From Treponema sp. UBA792 (GTDB lineage: Bacteria; Spirochaetota; Spirochaetia; Treponematales; Treponemataceae), in contig DBIW01000036.1 in assembly GCA_002296965.1 (NCBI GenBank), positions 63,085 through 127,084 on the forward strand: 64,000 bases of DNA, in the 5' to 3' direction. The position numbers and the translations under genes are program-made. This document shows, one piece after another, positions 1-7,605 of the stretch; the stretch's first letter is position 1, and each line of letters begins with the position of its first letter. Below the pieces are notes generated by a model that did not search any database, had not been told where the DNA came from, and saw nothing but the letters and a program-made list of their open reading frames with translations.

Positions 1-639
1 TCCGAGGGCTACAGGAAAAGGGCCGCCGTCTGGATTCCTATGGGCATCCGGACGGAATTCTCAGGTTCCGTGAGCTTTAACGGCGGGGAGTATGTCGTGA
101 CTCCGCGCACGTCGTTCGGCTATGTCAGCCGATATTCCTCACGCACCGTCACCGATCCTTGGTTCCATCTTTCATCCTCGCATCTTACAAGCATAATATC
201 GGGAAAACAGCTTTTCGGATCGGCTTTCGCCGTCCACGGGAATTTCGACGGAAGGCTTTCCCTTGTGTCCATGGTCGATGGCGAGAGCATAAAATTCACG
301 GCCGACTCGTCAAGACGCCTGTATTCAGCCGTATGGAACTGCGTCCAGGTTCCGTCCGCATCATCCGACGACGTGGACAGGCTTCACTGGTCTGTCAGCA
401 TAAACAGCCGCCACTGGATTGTCGATGTCGATGTCTTCTGCAGCCTGAAGGATCTTTCGGCCAGAAAGCTTGAGCTGCCGGAAGGCGGACAGAAGGTCAT
501 GAGCATGGTTCAGAGCGGAACGGGAACCGGCGAGATAAAGATGTTCAGACGCCGCGGAAAAAATCTTGAGCAGATCGAGTATGCGCGCGTGAGCAAGGTT
601 TTCTGTGAATTCGGACACAGCGAGGCTCCTGAATTCTGA
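1..639 (+). CDS. C-terminal part of a tocopherol cyclase-like protein (partial)
   Basis: The frame is open from base 1, so the true start lies outside the window; an internal ATG at 40 has no clear ribosome binding site. The visible 212 residues are rich in beta-strand pattern, with no signal peptide or membrane segment. The motif SFGYVSRYSS, a Trp/Phe-rich middle and the ending VSKVFCEFGHSEAP resemble the C-terminal half of the tocopherol cyclase-like family found in some spirochaetes, where the enzyme activity is unproven. This match is from memory of the family pattern and is tentative. It is followed by a promoter for the yajC operon, so it probably ends its own transcription unit. Confidence 0.45.
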   Translation, partial: SEGYRKRAAVWIPMGIRTEFSGSVSFNGGEYVVTPRTSFGYVSRYSSRTVTDPWFHLSSSHLTSIISGKQLFGSAFAVHGNFDGRLSLVSMVDGESIKFTADSSRRLYSAVWNCVQVPSASSDDVDRLHWSVSINSRHWIVDVDVFCSLKDLSARKLELPEGGQKVMSMVQSGTGTGEIKMFRRRGKNLEQIEYARVSKVFCEFGHSEAPEF

Positions 640-659
640 TTTTTACCGGAAAATCAATG

Positions 660-689
660 TTGACCAGACTGTGATATAAATGGTATTCT
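660..689 (+). promoter_or_regulatory. Sigma-70-type promoter of yajC-secD-secF
   Basis: TTGACC at 660-665 and TATTCT at 684-689 are separated by 18 bp. Transcription would begin near 696, giving a leader of about 45 bases before yajC. Confidence 0.55.
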
Positions 690-691
690 GA

Positions 692-717
692 TAAAACTGA
701 TGATATTGTCAGTTTTA
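692..717 (+). promoter_or_regulatory. Stem-loop at the 5' end of the yajC leader
   Basis: A perfect 9-bp inverted repeat (TAAAACTGA, 8-base loop, TCAGTTTTA) sits at the expected transcription start and ends about 14 bases before the Shine-Dalgarno sequence. It has no U-tract, so it is not a terminator. It could protect the 5' end of the mRNA or be a protein-binding palindrome; neither can be shown from sequence. Confidence 0.4.
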
Positions 718-740
718 AAATTTATCACAGGATGGAAAAT

Positions 741-1160
741 ATGTCATTTATCCCTTTCTTGCAGGCAGCCGGAGGCGCGGGCAGCGCTTCGACTTCAGCA
801 TCATTTATTGGTACGCTTGTGCCATTTCTTCTTATCATAGTAATATTCTACTTCTTTTTGATCCGGCCACAGAATAAAAAGCAGAAGGAGACGGAGAAAA
901 TGCTTTCCGCCCTCAAAAAAGGCGACAGGGTTGTAACTATCGGGGGAATTCACGGAACCGTCTCATCCGTAAAGGACAAGACGGTAATAGTTAAGGTTGA
1001 TGACAGCACAAAACTTGAATTCAACCGCTCCGCAATATCCTCTGTGGAGAATCCGGAGTCCGAGAAGGCCTCCAAGTCCGTGAAGGCTGATAAATCCGAA
1101 AAAAAGGATTCCGCTGAGGCAGAGAAGACAGAGGAAACTGTTCCTTCTGAGGAAAAATAA
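741..1160 (+). CDS. yajC: Preprotein translocase accessory subunit YajC
   Basis: Small inner-membrane protein that associates with SecDF and SecYEG. One transmembrane segment lies near residues 23-43, followed at once by the family hallmark FFLIRPQNKKQKE and the conserved block KKGDRVVTIGGIHGTV. The last 35 residues are a Lys/Glu/Ser-rich tail typical of spirochaetal and Gram-positive members. I chose ATG 741 rather than ATG 732 because the AGGATGG Shine-Dalgarno overlaps 732 and is correctly spaced for 741. It is first in the yajC-secD-secF operon, 18 bases before secD. Confidence 0.93.
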   Translation: MSFIPFLQAAGGAGSASTSASFIGTLVPFLLIIVIFYFFLIRPQNKKQKETEKMLSALKKGDRVVTIGGIHGTVSSVKDKTVIVKVDDSTKLEFNRSAISSVENPESEKASKSVKADKSEKKDSAEAEKTEETVPSEEK

Positions 1161-1178
1161 TAATCCGGAGTAAATAAA

Positions 1179-2927
1179 ATGAACAAAAGAACCAGATTTG
1201 TGATTCTTCTAGCTGTTCTTGCAATTTGTTTCGTCTTTCTCTGGCCTTCTATAAGCTGGTACTGGAGAACTCCGAAGGAAGTTCAGGCGCTTGCGTTGGG
1301 CTCAACGGAAAACATCAAGGATTTTGCTATGGAGAGGGCGGAGGAGGATGTCCGCAGTATAAAGAAGATCGCCGCGGAAGATCCTTCCGTTGTTCTCGAC
1401 TCTGAATTCGCATGGATCGCAAAAGATGCCGCGAAAAAATACCGTGACCTTGACATGAAGAGGCCGTCACCGATGACAGTCACGGATGTGCTCAGGGCGT
1501 ATTCCTCCGAGCAGGAATTCCGTGCCGCGGTTCAGGGAAAATATAGGGATGAGATTCTGAAGGCCAAGAATTATTATCAGAATTCCGTCAAGCTTGGTCT
1601 TGATATTTCCGGCGGAATGAATGTGATTGTAAAGGCGGATCTTGATGCGGCTCTCGCTTCCCAGGAAGATGCCGTATCCGAGGCGAATGCGGCCCAGTTC
1701 AAGGCGGAGGCTATGGCCAATGCGATTGAGAACCTTACAAGCAGGATAGACAGGTTCGGTCTTACGGAGCCTGTGATCCGCCAGCAGGGCGAGGACAGGA
1801 TTTACATAGAGATTCCTGGCGCGGCGCAGGCCGATTCCCTGAACACCCTTATTATGGGAAAGGGAATCCTGAATTTCAGGCTTGTCGATATGGATGCCAC
1901 GAATTCCTTTAAAATGCATTATGCATCGAACCCGACCGGGACTTTCAATGCGGCCGGAGAACTGATGGATCCTTCCGTCATACCGGATGATACGGAGGTT
2001 CTCGGATATTATGTGAAGGATGATTACGGTCTTGACGAGCGTGTTGACTGGGTTGTCGTAAAGAAGGAGATCGCGCTTGACGGAAGGCATATAAAGTCGG
2101 CCGAGGTGCGCGCGGACCAGTTCACCAATCAGCCCGAAGTCTGCTTCAATCTGGATCCGGAGGGAGCTGAGATTTTCGGAGCCTTTACCGGCGCCCATGT
2201 CGGGGACAATCTTGCCATTGTCAGTGACAACAAAATCAAGTCCAATGCGAGAATTTCAACTGCGATAACGACCGGAAGCGTCTCTCTTTCCGGCGGATTC
2301 AGCGTGGATGAGGCGGAGAGCATAAAGAAGGTCCTTCAGACCGCATGGCTTAATGTTCCTCTTTCCGTTGAAAGCCAGCAGGTTATCGGTGCGTCGCTTG
2401 GCGATCAGGCGATTGCGCAGGGTGTCAAGGCTATTGTTGTCGGTCTTGGACTCATACTTGTGTTCATGCTGATATTCTACAAGGCTTCCGGTCTCAATGC
2501 CGTCGTCGCCCAGATACTGAATCTGTACATAATGTTTTCGGTCCTGTCGGCCTTTAATCTCACGCTCACATTGCCGAGCATAGCCGGAATGATTCTTACG
2601 ATAGGAATGGCCGTCGATGCCAATGTCCTTATATTCGAGCGTATAAAAGAGGAGCTGAGAGAAGGAAAGACACGGAAGGCGGCGATTGCGATGGGATTCG
2701 ACAACGCTTTCTGGGCTATCATGGACTCAAACATCACGACGTTCATAGCTGCTATATTCCTTTCCCAGCTTGGAACAGGATCTATTCAGGGATTTGCAGT
2801 GTCACTGGCAATCGGTGTCGTGTCATCCGTGTTTACGGCTCTGTTTGTTTCCCGTCTTATGTTTGATTTTGACACCGATGTGCTTCATGCTAAGAAAGTT
2901 AGCATCGGATGGGGGATAAAGCAATGA
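1179..2927 (+). CDS. secD: Protein translocase subunit SecD
   Basis: Inner-membrane RND-family protein that, with SecF, uses the proton or sodium gradient to pull exported proteins through SecYEG. It has an N-terminal membrane segment (residues 7-28), a long periplasmic part containing LGLDISGGMN and the P1-like domain, and a C-terminal bundle of about five membrane helices from residue 410. The family motif near residue 485 reads VDANVLIFERIKEELREGK. The length of 582 residues is normal. GGAG precedes the start, and the end overlaps secF by an ATGA junction, implying translational coupling. Confidence 0.95.
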   Translation: MNKRTRFVILLAVLAICFVFLWPSISWYWRTPKEVQALALGSTENIKDFAMERAEEDVRSIKKIAAEDPSVVLDSEFAWIAKDAAKKYRDLDMKRPSPMTVTDVLRAYSSEQEFRAAVQGKYRDEILKAKNYYQNSVKLGLDISGGMNVIVKADLDAALASQEDAVSEANAAQFKAEAMANAIENLTSRIDRFGLTEPVIRQQGEDRIYIEIPGAAQADSLNTLIMGKGILNFRLVDMDATNSFKMHYASNPTGTFNAAGELMDPSVIPDDTEVLGYYVKDDYGLDERVDWVVVKKEIALDGRHIKSAEVRADQFTNQPEVCFNLDPEGAEIFGAFTGAHVGDNLAIVSDNKIKSNARISTAITTGSVSLSGGFSVDEAESIKKVLQTAWLNVPLSVESQQVIGASLGDQAIAQGVKAIVVGLGLILVFMLIFYKASGLNAVVAQILNLYIMFSVLSAFNLTLTLPSIAGMILTIGMAVDANVLIFERIKEELREGKTRKAAIAMGFDNAFWAIMDSNITTFIAAIFLSQLGTGSIQGFAVSLAIGVVSSVFTALFVSRLMFDFDTDVLHAKKVSIGWGIKQ

Positions 2928-4159
2928 GAAAGACTGTGAAATTCAGTAAATTTTTTCTTCCGGCGGTAGTAATCAGTTCCGCCGTCATAATTTCCGGCAT
3001 TGCTGGATTTTTCGTCCGCGGGATAAACTTCGGACTTGATTTCAAGCCGGGTCTCATAGAGGAGGTCCGTGTCGCGCCTCCTGTCGCGGAGATGGTATAT
3101 AACGGGTCCGCAAGGATAACCGTAGAGCTTTCAGCGGGACAGATGGATCTCGTCATAAGCGGTACCGGTGCCAGGAATGAGACCCGGACGTATAACTTCG
3201 CCCAGTATCAGGATGTGAGCTCATTGGCTTCCGCCGTTAATGTCTATGGTGATGTGGTCATGACTGTCAGGGACGGGAATTTTCCGACCACGAAGCTGTT
3301 TTTGAATTCGGCTGTCTCGAACCAGCTGACGGATTCAGTGCTGTTCATATACCCGGCCGGGACGTCTGACATAACCACGGATGACATAAGGCTGGCTCTC
3401 GCGTCATGCGCCGGTGTCACCGTGAAGCAGCTCGGAACCGGTGCGGATGCCGGATACCAGATCAGGATGGGAGTTTCCGCCGACGAGACGCAGGACTCCA
3501 TGCAGTCGCTTGTGAACAATGCCCTGTATGAATATTTCGGCAGAGAGAAGGTCGCGGTTATAAAGACGGATTTTATCGGTTCAAGTTTCTCGAAGTCGAT
3601 AGCTGGAAAGTCCATAATAATGCTGCTCTGTACGGTTCTTCTGATTTGGGGATATGCCGCGCTGCGGTTCCACTGGGATTTTGCGCTCGGTTCTGTCATA
3701 GCGCTTGTTCATGATGTGCTGATAATGATGACGTTTATTGTCTGGACGCAGATGGAATTCTCCACTACGGTTCTTGCCGCCGTCCTTACGATAATCGGTT
3801 ATTCCATAAATGCGACGGTCGTCATTCTTGACAGGATACGCTATAACCTTACTTATATGAAAGGTGTCAGGAATTTCAATGAGATTCTTGACCAGTCGCT
3901 GTCCGACACGTTCACCCGTTCGGTCATTACGACCGCCACGACGCTTATAGCCGTTGTTTCCCTGTTCCTTTTCACGACAGGAAGCATAAAGGATTTCTCT
4001 CTTGCGCTTATCGTCGGTCTTATAAGCGGATTCTATTCGTCGCTGTTCATCGCGATGGGATTCATTTCCGCCTGCCGCAGAAACTGGAGGCCGGAATTCG
4101 GCGTTCATCATTCGCTTAAATCAGGAGCGGTGCTGAGGCCGCAGTCTTCCGAAGACTGA
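2924..4159 (+). CDS. secF: Protein translocase subunit SecF
   Basis: Partner of SecD in the SecDF-YajC export motor of the inner membrane. An N-terminal membrane helix (residues 7-30) leads to the motif INFGLDFKPG, then a periplasmic domain, then about five helices with the signature SINATVVILDRIRYNL. At 411 residues it is longer than most SecF proteins (about 300-320) because of an enlarged periplasmic part. ATG 2924 overlaps the secD stop and has GGGGGAT upstream; an in-frame ATG at 2909 is less well placed. A rho-independent terminator follows. Confidence 0.94.
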   Translation: MRKTVKFSKFFLPAVVISSAVIISGIAGFFVRGINFGLDFKPGLIEEVRVAPPVAEMVYNGSARITVELSAGQMDLVISGTGARNETRTYNFAQYQDVSSLASAVNVYGDVVMTVRDGNFPTTKLFLNSAVSNQLTDSVLFIYPAGTSDITTDDIRLALASCAGVTVKQLGTGADAGYQIRMGVSADETQDSMQSLVNNALYEYFGREKVAVIKTDFIGSSFSKSIAGKSIIMLLCTVLLIWGYAALRFHWDFALGSVIALVHDVLIMMTFIVWTQMEFSTTVLAAVLTIIGYSINATVVILDRIRYNLTYMKGVRNFNEILDQSLSDTFTRSVITTATTLIAVVSLFLFTTGSIKDFSLALIVGLISGFYSSLFIAMGFISACRRNWRPEFGVHHSLKSGAVLRPQSSED

Positions 4160-4204
4160 CGCTTCTCCGTGTCGGATTTTAATTCCGGAAGTCAGTTTTG
4201 TCGG

Positions 4205-4234
4205 GCCGGCGCTTTAAAGGCGCCGGCTTTTTTT
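4205..4234 (+). terminator. Rho-independent terminator of the yajC-secD-secF operon
   Basis: A perfect GC-rich 8-bp stem (GCCGGCGC / GCGCCGGC, positions 4205-4212 and 4220-4227) with a short TTTAAAG loop is followed by seven T residues. Confidence 0.9.
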
Positions 4235-4241
4235 GTATATT
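4213..4241 (+). promoter_or_regulatory. Putative ispH promoter nested in the secF terminator
   Basis: TATATT at 4236-4241 ends 6 bases before the ispH ATG. A weak -35, TTTAAA at 4213-4218, lies 17 bp upstream and forms the loop of the terminator. This predicts a leaderless ispH mRNA. The -35 is poor, so confidence is moderate. Confidence 0.4.
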
Positions 4242-4247
4242 CTCATC

Positions 4248-5120
4248 ATGTGCAGAAAAATTATCCGGGCGGATGTCCTCGGCTTCTGCTTCGGGGTCCG
4301 CCGTGCCGTAGATCTTTCGCTGTCCGAGCTTGAGCGGTGTCCTCGCGGCACGGTCTGTTCCATAGGGCCGCTTATTCACAACAGAACTTTTCTTGAATAT
4401 ATGGAGGACAGGGGTCTTTCTGTCGCTTTGGATTCCGGTGCCCTGTCTTCCGGAAAGACCGCAATCATAAGGGCCCACGGAATTTCTCCTGCCGAGATGG
4501 AAAGAATTTCGCGGTCAGGCTGCCGTGTGGTTGACGCGACCTGTCCCCGTGTCAAGATGAGCCAGCATATCGTCGGAAGGGAAGCCGCGCGGGGAAAATT
4601 CATTATACTGACGGGCGACAGGAATCATGGCGAGGTGAGGAGCGTCGCGGGGTTTGCGTCCTGCGGATTTTCCGTCATACAGACGGCGGATGAGGCGGAG
4701 GAATTTTCCGTCCCGGCGGATTTCAACGGAAAATCGGTTCTCCTGAGCCAGACGACGTTCAGTCCTGATGAATTCCGGCGGATTTCGGAGATTCTGGCGG
4801 GGAAAATTCCGGATCTTGCCGTAATCAACACGATATGTCCTGCCACGGAGGAGCGTCAGGCGGCGCTTCTTAGACTCAGTTCCGTCACGGACGGTATTGT
4901 CGTTGTTGGGGGCAGGGCATCCGCAAATACGGTGAGACTTTTCAATCTGGCCCGCAGTAATGTTCCCGCCGCAGTTCATGTGGAGACCGCGGATGAGATA
5001 CCGGACAGTTTTTTCGGGCTTGAGAGGGTCGGACTCACGGCAGGCGCGTCAACACCCGATTTCATAATATCGGAGGTCGAGGACAGGTTTTCCGGAATGG
5101 GCTACCGGATCGGACCGTGA
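4248..5120 (+). CDS. ispH: 4-hydroxy-3-methylbut-2-enyl diphosphate reductase (IspH/LytB)
   Basis: Last enzyme of the non-mevalonate (MEP) isoprenoid pathway; it reduces HMBPP to isopentenyl and dimethylallyl diphosphate with a [4Fe-4S] cluster. The three cluster cysteines are visible: LGFCFGVRRAV (Cys14), VDATCPRV and INTICPATEERQ. The family's HGI and NHGE motifs are also present. At 290 residues the length is normal. I chose ATG 4248; a TTG five codons earlier lies inside the terminator U-tract. No Shine-Dalgarno is present, consistent with a leaderless transcript. It is a single-gene unit between two promoters. Confidence 0.94.
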   Translation: MCRKIIRADVLGFCFGVRRAVDLSLSELERCPRGTVCSIGPLIHNRTFLEYMEDRGLSVALDSGALSSGKTAIIRAHGISPAEMERISRSGCRVVDATCPRVKMSQHIVGREAARGKFIILTGDRNHGEVRSVAGFASCGFSVIQTADEAEEFSVPADFNGKSVLLSQTTFSPDEFRRISEILAGKIPDLAVINTICPATEERQAALLRLSSVTDGIVVVGGRASANTVRLFNLARSNVPAAVHVETADEIPDSFFGLERVGLTAGASTPDFIISEVEDRFSGMGYRIGP

Positions 5121-5185
5121 AAGCCGATTGTTCCGGCGGATTATCCGGATGCGGCGCTGCCCCTGGAGCCTGACGGCGGCCTGTC

Positions 5186-5214
5186 AAAAAAGATATTCCA
5201 TGGATATATCTTTT
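5186..5214 (+). terminator. Hairpin after ispH, possible terminator
   Basis: AAAAGATAT (5188-5196) pairs with ATATCTTTT (5206-5214) around a 9-base loop. The stem is AT-rich with A residues on the 5' side and T residues on the 3' side, as in a weak or bidirectional terminator. It ends two bases before the secG -35 box. Confidence 0.45.
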
Positions 5215-5215
5215 A

Positions 5216-5244
5216 TTGACCAAAATACTGTTTTCGATTAATAT
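5216..5244 (+). promoter_or_regulatory. Sigma-70-type promoter of secG and the V-ATPase operon
   Basis: TTGACC (5216-5221), 17 bp, TAATAT (5239-5244). The predicted start near 5251 gives a 50-base AT-rich leader before secG. This is the last obvious promoter before the V-ATPase genes, so secG, the PTS-like gene and the ATPase may be one transcript. Confidence 0.7.
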
Positions 5245-5300
5245 TATGCACATTCTTTACCTGATATATTTGAACTGTATTTTTTTATTGGAGAAATAAG

Positions 5301-5675
5301 ATGGGTCCTATAGGTGTAGTGCTTCTCGTGGCGTTTGTTGTTGTTTGTGTGCTGCTCGTTCTTCTTGTCGCAATGCAGGATGACGGACAGAGTGGAATGG
5401 GAGGAATTCTCGGAGGCCGCAGCACCGCCGCTTTCGGTTCTCATTCCGCAAGCATGCTCACAAAGACCACGTTTGTTCTTGTCGTCATGTTTTTTGTCCT
5501 GGCTTTCGGGCTTGCCCTGGTGAATAAAAAGCCTGCGGTCGAGAAGGATCTTGTCCCTTCCTCTGCCGGAACTGAAGAGGTTTCTTCCGGACAGAACGGA
5601 GACTGGTGGTCTGAAGCGGAGAGCGCCGCTCCGGAAATGGAGATGACTGACGGAGAAGCAGTGACAGCCGAATAG
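5301..5675 (+). CDS. secG: Protein translocase subunit SecG
   Basis: Small inner-membrane subunit of SecYEG. It has two transmembrane helices (about residues 3-25 and 50-72) joined by the conserved loop MGGILGGRSTAAFGS. The 124 residues include a 50-residue acidic Glu/Ser tail beyond the usual core. GGAGAAATAAG gives a strong ribosome binding site. With yajC-secDF four genes away and ftsY at 57 kb, much of the export machinery is encoded in this window. Confidence 0.92.
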   Translation: MGPIGVVLLVAFVVVCVLLVLLVAMQDDGQSGMGGILGGRSTAAFGSHSASMLTKTTFVLVVMFFVLAFGLALVNKKPAVEKDLVPSSAGTEEVSSGQNGDWWSEAESAAPEMEMTDGEAVTAE

Positions 5676-5729
5676 ATATATTTGCAGGCTGCCGCCGGGC
5701 TTTCAACTGAATTTTCAGAAGAGGTTGTT

Positions 5730-6197
5730 ATGCTTAGTAATCTGATTACCCGGAACAATGTTCTGGTTGATATGGAAAGTACTGAAAAAGATGAGGCGTT
5801 GGCGGAACTTCTTGAGGTTCTGGTCGCCGGGCAGCCGCAGATAGACCGCCGGGAGGCTCTGGAATCCCTTTGTTCCAGAGAAGATAAGATGAGCACCGCA
5901 GTGATGCCTTGTGTCGCTGTACCCCATGCGGTCTGTCCTTCCGTTAAAAAAACAGCAGTCGCCCTTGGAATATCAAGGAACGGCATTGAATTTGATCTTC
6001 CGGACTCTCCCGGATATGAGACGACTTCCGTAAATATTATATTTGAGACTCTTTTTGAGGAGAAGGAGACAGAGACTCATCTCCATCTTCTTCGGGATAT
6101 CCTGTATGTCACCAGCAATCCTGAATTCCTGCCGGGAATCAGACGGGCCAAGACAGCGCAGGATGTCTGTGATCTGATATGTTCGCTTGAGGCATAG
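5730..6197 (+). CDS. PTS EIIA type-2 (PtsN/fructose-type) domain protein
   Basis: Stand-alone phosphotransferase IIA domain of 155 residues. The phospho-acceptor histidine lies in VAVPHAVCPSV (about residue 69), and the C-terminal HLLRDILYVTSNPEFL segment is typical of the PtsN/IIA-Ntr fold. Such proteins usually act as regulatory phospho-relays rather than sugar carriers. I chose ATG 5730, which has GAGGT at good spacing, over an upstream TTG at 5682. It lies between secG and the first V-ATPase gene (8-base gap), an unusual place that suggests PTS-linked control of the ATPase; that link is inference. Confidence 0.82.
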   Translation: MLSNLITRNNVLVDMESTEKDEALAELLEVLVAGQPQIDRREALESLCSREDKMSTAVMPCVAVPHAVCPSVKKTAVALGISRNGIEFDLPDSPGYETTSVNIIFETLFEEKETETHLHLLRDILYVTSNPEFLPGIRRAKTAQDVCDLICSLEA

Positions 6198-6205
6198 GAG
6201 GCGGT

Positions 6206-6526
6206 ATGGCAGAAAAAGATGTTGAGACGGGTGTTATAGAGCATCTGCTTCAGGTTGAGAAGGATGCTTCCTCTCTTATAGATGAGGCTGTCAGGGAGGC
6301 TGACTCAAGAATCGCCGCGGCGAAATCCAGGTACAATTCGGAGTATAAAAGCAGATACGACGACATGGTCGGAAAGCTTGACCGTGACTATAACGCGGAA
6401 ATTCAGGAACTGAAGGACAGCCATAAAAAACTGCTTGAGGATTATGAGGCTGAAATGCGGAGCAGTCCGCGCCATCAGGAGGAATTCAATAAACTTCTTG
6501 ATAAGCTTCTTTTTGAGGCGGTGTGA
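6206..6526 (+). CDS. V/A-type ATPase peripheral stalk subunit G/H
   Basis: A 106-residue, highly charged, almost entirely alpha-helical protein predicted to form a coiled coil, lacking membrane segments. This matches the small stalk subunit (archaeal AhaH, bacterial G) that pairs with subunit E as a stator. Sequence conservation in this family is low, so identity rests on length, coiled-coil character and first position in the ATPase operon. TAGGAGGCGGT gives a near-perfect ribosome binding site. Subunit C follows after 10 bases. Confidence 0.75.
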   Translation: MAEKDVETGVIEHLLQVEKDASSLIDEAVREADSRIAAAKSRYNSEYKSRYDDMVGKLDRDYNAEIQELKDSHKKLLEDYEAEMRSSPRHQEEFNKLLDKLLFEAV

Positions 6527-6536
6527 GGGCCTTGTT

Positions 6537-7550
6537 ATGGATAAGACTGGCGCTGAATGTTTCGTTTATGCTAAGGCCTGCGGTCTGCTTGCAAAATCCT
6601 TCACCGGCTCAAGGGCGGCGGCGCTTTTTGATGCGAGGAGTCTTTCCGAGCTTTGGACGCTGCTTTTCAGGACGCAGGCACCGCTCGTGCCGGAGGTTAT
6701 GCTTGCAGGTCAGATAGAAAGAGCCGCCTTCTCGTCTTTTATAGGTGACTATACGAGCTTCGTGGAACAGTTCGACAGGCCGGACGGAATACTCACCGAA
6801 CAGTTGCGCATGTATGAGGTCGAGGATTTGAAGGAGGTCGGTGCCGCCCTGTGTTCCGGCGAGCAGGAATGCCCCCCCCTTATTGAGCTTGGAAAATTCA
6901 CCACACTCGACTTTTCAAAATGGCCGGACATAAAGAGGATAACGGAGAATTCTCCATATTCCTGGTATGATTCCGTTCCTGGGGCGCATGAGCAGCAGAA
7001 AACCGAATTCCGCCTTGATGTCCAGACCGTGCGTGCGATCTGGAATGCGGCGAACTGTGTCCGCGGAGATGGAAGCGGGGCGCTGGTCTCCCTTTACCGT
7101 GATGAATATGTCATGAAGAACATAGTCTGGGCGCTGAGGCTGAGAATCAATTACCAGATGTCAGATGACGAGATCCTCTCCAGGCTTTTTTTCGTGACCG
7201 GGACAAGGGCGGCCGCCAAGGATCCGCTTGCGGGGCCTGCAGTTCAGCTGCTGTCGAGGAAGACTGATCTTTATGATGAATGGCGTGACTGGAAGTACGC
7301 CGAATTTCTGAACCCTCATGAGGAGGGCAGCATCTGGTCCGTCGATCCGGTGTGGATAGAAAGAATGTCCCGGATACGGCAGAACAGGACGGCCGGGAAA
7401 ATATTCCGTCAATATCCTATGACAACCGCGGCGCTGATCGCCTGGTTCAAGATGAAGTCATTCGAGTTGAGCTGTATCAGGACTGCGGTGGAGAGTCTCA
7501 GGCTGAATGTTCCCGGCGGAGAGGCGATGGAGGCCGTCGGTGTCTCATGA
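6537..7550 (+). CDS. V/A-type ATPase subunit C (AC39 family)
   Basis: Subunit C links the central rotor stalk to the membrane ring of V/A-ATPases. The 337-residue product is mostly helical without signal or membrane segments. It has the AC39 pattern of a helical repeat ending in KMKSFELSCIRTAVESLRLN, matching the C-terminal helix common to the family. I chose ATG 6537 (GAGGG upstream) since the open frame extends into the previous gene. Bacterial V-ATPase operons more often place C after E; here it is second. Confidence 0.8.
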   Translation: MDKTGAECFVYAKACGLLAKSFTGSRAAALFDARSLSELWTLLFRTQAPLVPEVMLAGQIERAAFSSFIGDYTSFVEQFDRPDGILTEQLRMYEVEDLKEVGAALCSGEQECPPLIELGKFTTLDFSKWPDIKRITENSPYSWYDSVPGAHEQQKTEFRLDVQTVRAIWNAANCVRGDGSGALVSLYRDEYVMKNIVWALRLRINYQMSDDEILSRLFFVTGTRAAAKDPLAGPAVQLLSRKTDLYDEWRDWKYAEFLNPHEEGSIWSVDPVWIERMSRIRQNRTAGKIFRQYPMTTAALIAWFKMKSFELSCIRTAVESLRLNVPGGEAMEAVGVS

Positions 7551-7605
7551 GCCTTCCTTCGTTTTCGGGCGAATGAATTTGACGTGGATTTTATAGGGGA
7601 TAAGA

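Noticed and set aside
1467..2198. A 243-codon minus-strand open frame inside secD
   Set aside because: secD is intact across it; the antisense product is compositionally biased and unrelated to any family.
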